15,992 nucleotides of DNA from Burkholderiales bacterium (GCA_025354075.1 JANXNO010000084.1:1-15992), one strand, 5' to 3'; counted from the stretch's first letter, positions 7,938-15,361 are shown. Translations and numbers: made by a program. Notes: generated by a model not told the origin, from the letters alone.

Positions 7938-8914
7938 AGAATTTTCCGCATATCGCGATGTGGAATATTGCAGTCGAGATATTCGCCGCCTTCCACCACA
8001 AACCCAAACTTCTCATAAAAGCCAATCGCATGGGTTTGCGCCGATAAAACGACCTCGCGGTCACCACGTTGACGCGCGCGCGCCATCAGGTGCTGCAATA
8101 CGAGTCCTCCTACGCCAAATCCGCGAAAAGGTTTGAGTACAGCCATGCGCCCGATATGTCCGTCCGGCAAAAGGCGGCCACAGGCAGCGGCCTTGCCGTT
8201 TGACCACGCGATGGCATGAATCGACAACGGATCGTACGTGTCAATTTCTTCGTCAGCGGGCACATTCTGCTCTTCAACGAATACTTCAAAACGAATCGCT
8301 TTAAGTGTGGCCATATCGTCAGGCCAGGTCGCCGTTTTCACTTTGAATTCTGGTTTCATCGTTGCGGGCAATCCGCGCCTTCCGCTAAAAAAAATTTTCA
8401 ATCGTAGCGCGGATTCATCGGCAAATACACCGCCGACGACAGCACGTGCATGATGATTCAAACGCGGCTCCGCGAACAGATCAACCACGCTGCCAGCCGC
8501 ACCGAATTTCAGGTCTGGCGCGCCCCACACCACTCGGCTCAAGCGCGCATGAATGATCGCACCAGCACACATCGCACATGGCTCGACTGTCGTATAAATC
8601 GTCGCGCCCGGCACCCGATAATTGTTGATCGCCCGAAAGGTGTCACGCAGCGCAACCACCTCGGCATGCGCGGTCGTGTCGCCGTTGCGAATCACGCAAT
8701 TCATGCCGCGACCGACGATCTGTCCCGCCACGACCACTACGGCGCCAATCGGCACCTCACCTGCCGCGCCGGCCTCGTCCGCGAGTAGCAGCGCTTCGCG
8801 CATGAAGCGCTGGTCGTCTTCTGTTTGTCCCCTCTCCACTCGCGGGAGAGGGTTAGGGTGAGGGGGCGGCTGATGGGAGGAGAGACCTTTCACAGCCCCA
8901 ATCGCTCCATCCAC
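7934..8914 (-). CDS. tadA: TadA tRNA adenosine-34 deaminase fused to a GNAT acetyltransferase
   Basis: A single 326-codon frame. Residues about 35-178 are TadA, which converts A34 to inosine in tRNA-Arg(ACG): HAE at 83-85 (zinc His and proton-shuttle Glu) and PCAMC at 112-116 (two zinc Cys). Residues about 186-326 are a GNAT of the ElaA-like kind, with FEVFVEEQNVP at 209-219 and an acetyl-CoA loop RGFGVG at 264-269. The TadA end (LRLKIFF, residues 170-176) falls on a run of eight T, and one slipped base gives an immediate stop. ATG 8359 (Met186) could start the GNAT part alone. The N-terminus is uncertain: residues about 15-30 translate a repeat element, and the ATG at 8914 lies inside the end of paiB. 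Met38 (8803) or GTG 8839 are possible real starts. Both enzymatic parts look intact. Confidence 0.85.
   Translation of the reverse strand: MDGAIGAVKGLSSHQPPPHPNPLPRVERGQTEDDQRFMREALLLADEAGAAGEVPIGAVVVVAGQIVGRGMNCVIRNGDTTAHAEVVALRDTFRAINNYRVPGATIYTTVEPCAMCAGAIIHARLSRVVWGAPDLKFGAAGSVVDLFAEPRLNHHARAVVGGVFADESALRLKIFFSGRRGLPATMKPEFKVKTATWPDDMATLKAIRFEVFVEEQNVPADEEIDTYDPLSIHAIAWSNGKAAACGRLLPDGHIGRMAVLKPFRGFGVGGLVLQHLMARARQRGDREVVLSAQTHAIGFYEKFGFVVEGGEYLDCNIPHRDMRKIL
8385..8398 (-). other. candidate slippery site T_TTT_TTT with -1 frame stop at the TadA/GNAT junction
   Basis: On the minus strand the zero frame reads ATT TTT TTT AGC, with eight T at 8394-8387. This is a canonical X_XXY_YYZ heptamer. 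A -1 shift, or one extra T in the transcript, gives TAG (8387-8385) straight after the run and would release TadA ending at LKIFF. Whether slippage occurs cannot be told from sequence, and a base-call error in the run would look the same. Confidence 0.35.
8828..8866. repeat. REP-like hairpin repeat (CCCTCTCC/GGAGAGGG type)
   Basis: CCCTCTCC (8830-8837) and GGAGAGGG (8845-8852) form an 8-bp stem with a 7-nt loop, followed by TTAGGGTGAGGGGG. Translated on the minus strand it gives the familiar spurious peptide PHPNPLP. This type is widespread in proteobacterial genomes. It sits between paiB and the TadA core. Confidence 0.65.
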
Positions 8915-9501
8915 TTGCCCAACGCCTGCTCATCCGGGTTGCCCACCGCGTAAATCGCCTTCATCGAGGCATGCGCTTCGGTTCGATGCTGATTGAGTTT
9001 GAACTTGCTCTGCATTCGCGTTACGCGCAGCTGAAACGCCGAGATCGCGCACATCATCATCGTTTGATATTTCGCATCCAGCGCGCGCCATTGATTGGCG
9101 TAGGCGGGTTCATGAATGCCAATCAGGAATTTCAAAAAGTCATCCTTTGCCGCGTCACCAACCACTTCAGTCAATTCACCGTACGCATGAACCGCAATGT
9201 AGTTCCATGTCGGCACGCGCTTCAAGTCGGGATACACACGCGGCGACATATAAGCGTGCGGACCTGAAAACGCGATCATCGTACGCGCATTGGCGGACAG
9301 CAGCACCGCATGTGGATTCGCTCGCGCCACGTGAAAATGCAGTGTGGTGTCGTCACCGGAAACAGTCACTGCGACGGGCAGCGGCGTGGCAATCGGGGAG
9401 CCATCCGCATCCGTCGAAATCAGCGTGGCGAACGGATGGTCACGCATGACCTCCAGAGTCGATGCGCGATCAGGGGCTTCAAAATGTTTGGGGATGTACA
9501 T
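8890..9501 (-). CDS. PaiB-like FMN-binding protein
   Basis: A 203-residue member of the PaiB family, which has a split-barrel flavin-binding fold. Diagnostic blocks are the N-terminal MYIPKHF, HPFATLIS at about 23-30, PTWNYIAVHAYGE at about 99-111, and KFKLNQHR near 166. Bacillus PaiB was described as a transcriptional regulator acting with the polyamine acetyltransferase PaiA, but many homologues are known only as flavin-binding proteins, so the role is open. ATG 9501 is preferred to GTG 9507 because family members begin MYxPxHF. It starts 15 bases after the EamA stop and its 3' end overlaps the long form of the next gene. Confidence 0.87.
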   Translation of the reverse strand: MYIPKHFEAPDRASTLEVMRDHPFATLISTDADGSPIATPLPVAVTVSGDDTTLHFHVARANPHAVLLSANARTMIAFSGPHAYMSPRVYPDLKRVPTWNYIAVHAYGELTEVVGDAAKDDFLKFLIGIHEPAYANQWRALDAKYQTMMMCAISAFQLRVTRMQSKFKLNQHRTEAHASMKAIYAVGNPDEQALGKWMERLGL

Positions 9502-9516
9502 GAGCACTCAAGGCAG

Positions 9517-10392
9517 TTATGCAGGTTTTGTGGAGCGGCGTCCAACGGCAATCAATACAACCGTCAGCAACGCCACCCCAAACATCGCGGGTTCAATGGA
9601 TTCCTTAAGGAGCAAAGCAGCGAAAGCCAGGGTGAAGAATAGCTGGATCAGTTGCACCTGGCTCACCCGCGCTATGCCGCCGATCGCGAGACCTTTGTAC
9701 CAGAAGAAAAAACCAATCCACTGACTCATGAGACCGAGATAAACAAACGAGAACCCTATCGACGCGGGTGCAGCGACAGGCAACGTTGGCGCGCTCCATA
9801 GCGCAATCACAAGCGTGCCCGGCAAGCCGAGGATTAACGCCCACGAAATAGCTTGTGGTCCGGTCAAATAACGCGTGGCAATCGCACCACTCGCATAGCC
9901 CAATCCGCCCAGCGCAATGCCTAACAGCATTAATGCATCCGCTGCGTGCAGCTCACCATGCGCACGCTGCCATGCGTAACCACACACCAGCAACGTGCCC
10001 GCCACCGCGCACCACCAGAATCTGCGCGACAGTGACTCGCGATTTAACCATGCGCCAATCACTGCAGTCGCCAGCGGCAAAATGCCGTTGACCACGGCGG
10101 CGTGGCTTGATGACACCGTTTGCAATGCAAGCGTGTTCAGCAATGGCCAGCCAAACACAATGCCAAGCGTAGCGCCCACCAGAGGCAACCACGCCGCGCG
10201 TGACGGCATTGGCGCGCGCGTAGCAACGAGGTAGATGATGCCTGCGGCGGCGGCCAGCACCGCGCGACCTGCCCACACAAACCACGGCGACAACAGATCC
10301 CCTGCCATCGCGATCTTGGTCATCGGCATGGTGAAACTGAAGATGATGACGCCTATTGCGCCAAGGATCAAGCCGGAGGATTGCGGATTCAT
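9517..10392 (-). CDS. EamA/DMT-family inner membrane transporter
   Basis: A 291-residue protein with about ten hydrophobic segments in two repeated halves, typical of the drug/metabolite transporter family; the first helix is GLILGAIGVIIFSFTMP and the end is GVALLTVVLIAVGRR. It probably exports a small molecule from the cytoplasm; the substrate is unknown. It is the first gene of the operon with PaiB, TadA-GNAT and the lipoprotein. A TATAAT box and a 16-bp palindrome sit just upstream of its ATG, suggesting a repressed promoter. Confidence 0.88.
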   Translation of the reverse strand: MNPQSSGLILGAIGVIIFSFTMPMTKIAMAGDLLSPWFVWAGRAVLAAAAGIIYLVATRAPMPSRAAWLPLVGATLGIVFGWPLLNTLALQTVSSSHAAVVNGILPLATAVIGAWLNRESLSRRFWWCAVAGTLLVCGYAWQRAHGELHAADALMLLGIALGGLGYASGAIATRYLTGPQAISWALILGLPGTLVIALWSAPTLPVAAPASIGFSFVYLGLMSQWIGFFFWYKGLAIGGIARVSQVQLIQLFFTLAFAALLLKESIEPAMFGVALLTVVLIAVGRRSTKPA

Positions 10393-10405
10393 GCGAAGTT
10401 GGCGT

Positions 10406-10421
10406 GTTCGATATATCGAAC
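10406..10421. promoter_or_regulatory. 16-bp perfect palindrome, candidate operator
   Basis: GTTCGATATATCGAAC is a perfect 16-bp palindrome. It lies 14 bp before the EamA ATG and just downstream of a TATAAT, where the transcription start would fall, so a dimeric repressor bound here would block the promoter. The regulator is not identified; PaiB or the neighbouring XRE-cupin protein are possible by proximity only. Confidence 0.5.
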
Positions 10422-10424
10422 GGA

Positions 10425-10430
10425 ATTATA
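10425..10430 (-). promoter_or_regulatory. -10 box (TATAAT) of the EamA-PaiB-TadA operon
   Basis: The minus strand reads CACTATAATTCC, an exact sigma-70 -10 hexamer 33 bases before the EamA start. The -35 region at the proper distance is poor, which would fit a weak or activator-helped promoter. Confidence 0.5.
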
Positions 10431-10456
10431 GTGTCGTTGTCGATGTAGATTCTTGG

Positions 10457-10538
10457 GGTGGGCAGCCTCTGCCCACCGAGGCATTGCTTTGCCGATTGGG
10501 TTGATTTGCAGAGGCTTGGTGGGCACGCGGTGCCCACC
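10457..10538. repeat. paired GGTGGGCA palindromes (REP-like)
   Basis: Two hairpins share the same arms: GGTGGGCAG (10457-10465)/CTGCCCACC (10469-10477), and GGTGGGCAC (10518-10526)/GTGCCCACC (10530-10538), each with a 9-bp stem and 3-nt loop. GCCTCTGC (10466-10473) can also pair with GCAGAGGC (10508-10515) in an alternative fold. It lies between the XRE-cupin stop and the EamA promoter and could act as a terminator-like or mRNA-stabilising structure. Confidence 0.65.
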
Positions 10539-10566
10539 CTACAAAGCCGGTTCACGACCAGCGGCA

Positions 10567-11244
10567 CTACCGCTTAATCACCCTCGGCAGCGAATGAATC
10601 ACCAACAACCATTCGGCTTTTTTGGTACCCGCGTTACGAACAGAATGCTCACTATCCGCCGCGAACAGCGCTGCATCGCCCGCCTCAAGCATGAAAACGC
10701 GTTTACCCACCGAGACTTCAATCTTGCCCACTTGCACGACGATATGCTCCTGCGTGCCCAGTGCATGCGCCGCGAATTTGCCAGTCGATTTGCGGGGAGG
10801 CAAGCTGTTGTGAACAATCTCTACCGTCGCATCGGGGCTGACCGGAGATAACGTGCGTCGAATCAAGCCCGTTTTTGGATCGGTGTAAATGGGCTGCTCC
10901 ACCGCCAGTTGAATATGCACAGGCGGGCCATTTTCGCCGCGCAGCAACGTCGACAGCGAGACCGTCATACCTTCAGCCAACTTCGCCAGCATCACCGCCG
11001 TAGGGCTGGTGAGTCCAGCCTCAATGCGACTCACCACAGACATGGAAACGCCTGCGCGCTTAGCCAGATCGGAAAGCGTAATTTGCTGAATCTCGCGCGT
11101 CGCGCGAATCGTCGAGCCAATCGACTGCGCTACCTTAAGCGCATTACTCGCGTTATTGGCAAGGCCGGTCGCTGTGCGCACGACAGCGAGCGCGGTTCCC
11201 AGCGCAGCAGCACCTGCGGTCTTCGGAACAATTTTTGTCGCCAT
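10567..11244 (-). CDS. XRE-family regulator with C-terminal cupin domain
   Basis: A 225-residue transcription factor. An HTH of the XRE type spans about residues 45-102 (TLSDLAKRAGVSMSVVSRIE), and a small cupin sensor about 142-218 (GTQEHIVV, then LEAGDAALFAADSEHSV with His200). Such HTH-cupin proteins usually sense a small metabolite and often control nearby transport or amino-acid, polyamine or sugar genes. The first 44 residues are an Ala-rich tail (TAGAAALGTALAVV) not typical of the family. AGAGG lies 8 bases before the ATG, supporting this start and hence the extension. The neighbouring EamA operon is a possible target. Confidence 0.87.
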   Translation of the reverse strand: MATKIVPKTAGAAALGTALAVVRTATGLANNASNALKVAQSIGSTIRATREIQQITLSDLAKRAGVSMSVVSRIEAGLTSPTAVMLAKLAEGMTVSLSTLLRGENGPPVHIQLAVEQPIYTDPKTGLIRRTLSPVSPDATVEIVHNSLPPRKSTGKFAAHALGTQEHIVVQVGKIEVSVGKRVFMLEAGDAALFAADSEHSVRNAGTKKAEWLLVIHSLPRVIKR

Positions 11245-11351
11245 GCCAGAGCCTCTTAGTTAACGACGATGCATTGATTGTAGGAGCGGCTTGCGGTGAC
11301 CTGGCCACGGATTGCTAAGCCGGCACGCGATACAGCGGACCCTGCGACAGA

Positions 11352-12725
11352 TTACGTCGACGTCATCGTGTAATCTTCTTTGCCATCCTTCATCGACCAG
11401 CCGCGCGCGGTGAGCTCGCCGCGCAACCGGTCCGCCTCAGCCCAATCCTTCGCGTTACGCGCGGTCCAACGCGCCTCAGCCAACGCGCGGACATCGCCAG
11501 GCACGTCTTCAATTTTTGGCACCCATGACGTCAATCCAAGACCGAATGCCTCGTCAAACTTGAGTATCGTCGCTTTTTTTACGCCCGGTGCGAGGCCAGA
11601 TTTCAGCACTTCGAACGCCAACGCCAAAGCTTGCGGAAAATTTAAATCGTCGTTGAGTTTTTCCATTAAACGTTCAAAGAATCCGGCGTCCACTGTCGTC
11701 GCTTCACCCAACGAATAGACGTTATTGCGAAGCCGGTCCAGCCCCGTTTGTGCGGCGTCCAGCGTCTCCCAACTGAAGGAGAGCTGCGTGCGATAGTGTC
11801 CAGTCAGGCAAAGATAACGATAGGCGATAGGGTCGTAACCCTTATCGATCAACAACTGCACGCGCAAAAACTCGCCCGACGATTTGCTCATCTTTGCGTC
11901 GTTGGTGATTAAAAAATAGCCGTGCATCCAGAAGTTCGCGAGCCGAGTGCCGTACGCCGCTTCGGTCTGCGAAATTTCGTTGGGATGATGTACGGTAATG
12001 TGATCTTCGCCACCGCAATGAATGTCGAAATATTCACCGAGATATTTGTGCGCCATCGCTGAGCATTCGATATGCCAGCCCGGAAAACCGCGTCCCCACG
12101 GCGAATCCCATTCCATCTGACGATGGTCTTCGGGTGCGGAAAACTTCCACAGGGCGTAGTCGGTTGAGTGTTTCTTCTCGCCCAAATCAACGCGCGAACC
12201 CGCCTGCAATCCGGCGATGTCCAACCGTCCCAGATGCCCGTAACTCGCCTGCTTCGACGTGTCGAAATAGATGCCGTCGCTGGTGCGATAGGTGTAGCCC
12301 TTCTTCTCAATTTCTTCGATAAAACTAATCTGCTCGGGGATGTTGTCGGTGGCCTTGCACCACACGTCCGGCTCTTGGATATTGAGCGCTTTCAAGTCCG
12401 CACGAAACGCGTCGGTGTAAAGCGCAGCTATCGTCCACGCGGTCTGGCCGGTGCGTTTGGAGCCTGCCTCCATCTTGTCTTCGCCGTCGTCACCATCGGA
12501 CACCAAGTGCCCGACGTCGGTGATGTTCATGACATGATTGACGCGATAGCCATTGAGTTTGAGCACCCGCACCAAGCCGTCTTCAAAAAGATACGTGCGC
12601 AGGTTGCCGATGTGTGCATAGTTGTAGACCGTCGGCCCACAGGTATACAGCCCGACCTCGCCTGGTTTCAGTGGCGTGAATTCGCGTTGCGAGCGCGTCC
12701 AGGTGTCATAAAGTTGCAAGGACAT
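11352..12725 (-). CDS. cysS: cysteinyl-tRNA synthetase
   Basis: Charges tRNA-Cys with cysteine using ATP; class I synthetase. From ATG 12725 the protein is 457 residues, close to E. coli CysS (461). The ATP motifs are HIGN at 38-41 and KMSKS at 278-282. Zinc ligands are visible: Cys29 in YTCGPTVYN, Cys221 in [10 protein letters not shown], His246 and Glu250 in HHPNE. The frame is open for 44 codons upstream to GTG 12857, but that part covers a terminator hairpin and is not synthetase-like, so it is leader. The ribosome site before 12725 is weak. A Cys-rich leader ORF and an intrinsic terminator lie directly upstream, suggesting expression is set by charged tRNA-Cys. Confidence 0.96.
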   Translation of the reverse strand: MSLQLYDTWTRSQREFTPLKPGEVGLYTCGPTVYNYAHIGNLRTYLFEDGLVRVLKLNGYRVNHVMNITDVGHLVSDGDDGEDKMEAGSKRTGQTAWTIAALYTDAFRADLKALNIQEPDVWCKATDNIPEQISFIEEIEKKGYTYRTSDGIYFDTSKQASYGHLGRLDIAGLQAGSRVDLGEKKHSTDYALWKFSAPEDHRQMEWDSPWGRGFPGWHIECSAMAHKYLGEYFDIHCGGEDHITVHHPNEISQTEAAYGTRLANFWMHGYFLITNDAKMSKSSGEFLRVQLLIDKGYDPIAYRYLCLTGHYRTQLSFSWETLDAAQTGLDRLRNNVYSLGEATTVDAGFFERLMEKLNDDLNFPQALALAFEVLKSGLAPGVKKATILKFDEAFGLGLTSWVPKIEDVPGDVRALAEARWTARNAKDWAEADRLRGELTARGWSMKDGKEDYTMTST

Positions 12726-12756
12726 ATTTTGGTGCAATGTAGCGACTGTGTGGAAC

Positions 12757-12782
12757 AAAAAAGGCTGCACCGGGCAGCCTTT
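12757..12782 (-). terminator. intrinsic terminator in the cysS leader (candidate attenuator)
   Basis: On the minus strand AAAGGCTGC (12782-12774), loop CCGGT, GCAGCCTTT (12768-12760) is followed by T to 12757: a 9-bp stem with a 6-T run. It ends 31 nt before the cysS ATG, leaving little room for a separate promoter, so transcripts reaching cysS probably have to read through it. Confidence 0.75.
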
Positions 12783-12804
12783 ATTACAGCGCGGATCGAT
12801 GAAA

Positions 12805-12912
12805 CTAATGCGCTGTGTGCGGCCTGCCAGTGGATAACGATGCCGACAACGATCCACCGCGCGCCCACAAGAAACAACTGCAACAAAGACAACCGCGCTT
12901 CACTGCAATCAT
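12805..12912 (-). CDS. Cys-codon-rich leader peptide of cysS
   Basis: A 35-codon ORF from ATG 12912 to TAG 12807-12805. Codons 8-13 (12891-12874) read Cys-Leu-Cys-Cys-Ser-Cys, within [10 protein letters not shown]. Four Cys codons in six is far beyond chance for the rarest class of residue, and the next gene is cysS. The ORF ends 22 nt before the terminator stem. GGCAGGCC at 12828-12821, inside the ORF after the Cys codons, can pair with GGCTGCC (12779-12773) in the terminator's 5' arm with one bulge, so a ribosome stalled for lack of Cys-tRNA could favour antitermination. The ribosome site before the ATG is weak, and no clear promoter is seen between the subtilase stop (12946) and the ORF. 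Confidence 0.65.
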   Translation of the reverse strand: MIAVKRGCLCCSCFLWARGGSLSASLSTGRPHTAH

Positions 12913-12945
12913 ACGACTTGCGTTAAGCACAGCGAGAGTGCTCCG

Positions 12946-15075
12946 TTACTGCGGCACGCAGAAAGCCACACGTGCCTGTGTCCAGCCAGCATCAACCATT
13001 CGTGCGATTTCGGCTGCATCGTTCAGCGTTCGCAAGTTATACCCCAAGCCATCCTGGCGAACAAACTCGTGCACTGGGTTACTTCCGCCGGGACACAGCC
13101 CCGCATTGGGAAGGGCCGCCTGAAATGCCATACCGTCCACCATCCAACCCGAATTGGCCGCGTACGCCTTGCACTCCTCAACGCTCGCGCTGAAGCCGAA
13201 CCCGCCCCCCGAGACCAACCTTGACCGGCATACGGGCTGGGCAATTGCCAGGGCGTTGAACTGTGCCGTGAAGCTAAATGTCTCAATGCTGAGTCCCGTT
13301 CGGGCCCATGCTCCGCCGCGCAAACCTGAAGCCATCTGAGCAATCTCAACCGGATCAGCGCTTAACGCGTAACGCCCCGTGACTGCTTCACGCATCTCCA
13401 CGAGGCGAACGCGATCTGCGGAGGCCGTCAGATCGTCAAGCAATCGGTTAGGAACAACCGCCGCCACTGCGTTGCTCGCATCCAGCATACCGGCACCACA
13501 TGCGCCCGGAGCCGAAGCGCAATCCGATCCCGCCACAAACGTGCGCGATGCGCCTATCAATCGATTAATCACCTGCCCGGCGGAAAGCGTCGGATCGCGC
13601 GCCAGCATCAGTGCAATAACGCCCGCTACATGAGGTGCGGCCATGCTGGTGCCGCTGTAGGTTGCATAACTTGGAACGCCCGGTTGAGTGATTCCCCCGT
13701 TCAATGTCGAGATCACGCCGGGCAAGTCGCCAAAGTCACCGCCCGGTGCCGTAATGCCAACACCTAGTCCAAAATTGCTGTAGCTGGACAAATCGCCCAG
13801 CAAATTACCCGCAGCGACTGCAATAACCCCATTGCAGTTGGCAGGCGTAAAGTCCGCGACGCGCGTAGCATCGTTGCCCGCAGCGACCACAATCACCGCA
13901 CCACGATTGATGGCAGCATCGACAGCCGCCTGCATGTTGGTACCGCAGGGCCCGTAACCGCCCAGACTCAGATTGATCACTTTCGCCGGATTCGGGTTAT
14001 TCGGCACGTCGGCTACCGGAACGCCCGCTGCCCAGCGAATTGCGTCGGCGACGTCATCATCTGTGCCGCCACAGCGGCCCAGCGCGCGGACCGGAACAAT
14101 GCGGGCATTGGGTGCTACACCCGAGATACCTTCGCCGTTATTGGCGCTTGCTGCGATGATGCCCGCGACGTGCGTACCATGCCACGAGCTGATGAAATCA
14201 AACGACGACGAACAATCGAGTCCATCGTCGTAATCGCCTGGATCCGTTGCGTCTGGATCGCGACTGTCACCATCGCTCGCAATAAATTCGTTGCGAATCA
14301 TGTCGTAGCCAGACATGCGTTTTGCATCAAGCTCAGGGTGAGAACGAATTCCTGTATCGATCACGGCGACCGCCACCGAGCCGGCCGGTGTGATGTCCCA
14401 CGCCTCAGCCGCGCGAATGCCGCCCACGCCTTTCCCTAGTGCCCACTGCTGGGCGAACATTGTGTCGTTCGGGATCCATTGGTGGCGAAGCACGCGAACG
14501 CGCTCGGCTGTGCGAATGAAAGGCTCGCTCGCAGCAGCGACGGCCACAGCAGCCAGAGACGCAGCAGTCGTGCCTGGCGGAAGCGTCACCAGCGCACGGT
14601 TTCCGGTGGCTACCCGCTTCAGGGCGAGCGCCTGCCCGGTGCGTTTTGCAAGCGCGCTGACCGTGACCGCTGCGCTACTACCTGGCTTCAGCGTGAGCGC
14701 AAGCATGCGCGAATGAAATTCAGTCTCAGGGGCCAAGCGCGCCAGCGGGGCGTCAACCGCACCGGAATGAGCCCACAACACACTAGATTGCTCACGCAGC
14801 GCCGTTGCAAGCGCGATCGCTTTCGCATCATCGGTTGTAATCAGAGCAAACCGACCATTACCCAACGAGACCGGTGCCGACTGACCCGCAGCTTGCGCAA
14901 GGCGCGCGGCTGTTACCTGCTCGCGGCCTTTGAGTTGCCCGCTGAGCTTAAATTCGACTGTGGTGGCCTCGGCGGTGACGCTTACCGCAGCGAGCGCTCC
15001 TGTCATCATCAGGTGAATAAAGCGAACGCTACGCCCCTTGAGGCACTGCGTTGCATCAACATTATCTTTTGTCAT
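12946..15075 (-). CDS. secreted subtilisin-like serine peptidase (S8)
   Basis: A 709-residue secreted protease. It has a charged start and a hydrophobic signal segment with likely cleavage near residue 37, then a pro-region to about 200. The S8 catalytic domain spans about 205-540: Asp240 in VIDTG, His299 in WHGTHVAG, Asn401 of the oxyanion hole in AAGND, and Ser477 in GTSMAAPH. Acidic inserts near 266-286 (SDGDSRDPDATDPGDYDDG) and several Cys suggest calcium binding and disulphides. The C-terminal about 95 residues contain two similar 41-residue modules (616-656 and 668-708) of unknown role. GGAGAG lies 6 bases before the ATG. The gene appears monocistronic, with the cysS leader following its stop. 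Confidence 0.93.
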   Translation of the reverse strand: MTKDNVDATQCLKGRSVRFIHLMMTGALAAVSVTAEATTVEFKLSGQLKGREQVTAARLAQAAGQSAPVSLGNGRFALITTDDAKAIALATALREQSSVLWAHSGAVDAPLARLAPETEFHSRMLALTLKPGSSAAVTVSALAKRTGQALALKRVATGNRALVTLPPGTTAASLAAVAVAAASEPFIRTAERVRVLRHQWIPNDTMFAQQWALGKGVGGIRAAEAWDITPAGSVAVAVIDTGIRSHPELDAKRMSGYDMIRNEFIASDGDSRDPDATDPGDYDDGLDCSSSFDFISSWHGTHVAGIIAASANNGEGISGVAPNARIVPVRALGRCGGTDDDVADAIRWAAGVPVADVPNNPNPAKVINLSLGGYGPCGTNMQAAVDAAINRGAVIVVAAGNDATRVADFTPANCNGVIAVAAGNLLGDLSSYSNFGLGVGITAPGGDFGDLPGVISTLNGGITQPGVPSYATYSGTSMAAPHVAGVIALMLARDPTLSAGQVINRLIGASRTFVAGSDCASAPGACGAGMLDASNAVAAVVPNRLLDDLTASADRVRLVEMREAVTGRYALSADPVEIAQMASGLRGGAWARTGLSIETFSFTAQFNALAIAQPVCRSRLVSGGGFGFSASVEECKAYAANSGWMVDGMAFQAALPNAGLCPGGSNPVHEFVRQDGLGYNLRTLNDAAEIARMVDAGWTQARVAFCVPQ

Positions 15076-15361
15076 CGGTCTCTCCAGATCATCCGTGCCT
15101 CATCACGCGCGACAAAGCGATCGCCATCACGTTCTACAATTCACTTGAAGAGTGTATGCCAAGAGCATGACTAAACAAAGCAAATTGATGCGCCGCGCTC
15201 TCGAATCGCTTCGGGGTAATCCGCGCCCGTCAAGATGTGATGAGGGTTGAAAGTCGCCCGGCATCTGAGTGGAAGCCCATGCCTGCAAACTAGATCGTTA
15301 CGCCAGATCGGTGCAGCCTATCGAGGATAAGTCGTGGCAGGTGAGTTTCGTTTGCTGTATG

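Noticed and set aside
11280..11325. TAGGAGCGGCTTGCGG stretch resembling a Pseudomonas-type REP
   Set aside because: No matching second arm follows, so it is at most a remnant.
12726..12857. 44-codon N-terminal extension of cysS from GTG 12857
   Set aside because: It translates the terminator hairpin and leader, and CysS family length and the MSLQLYDTW start fit ATG 12725.
12168..12926. Long forward-strand ORF opposite cysS
   Set aside because: It is antisense to a certain gene and has no recognisable domain; a frame shadow.
14479..15174. Long forward-strand ORF opposite the subtilase signal and pro-region
   Set aside because: Shadow of the subtilase frame; Arg-rich, with no motif.
15167..15250. 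27-codon forward ORF (starts MTKQSKLMRR) in the gap upstream of the subtilase
   Set aside because: Short, with a poorly placed AAGAG and no family or context support; an ORF of this length is expected by chance.
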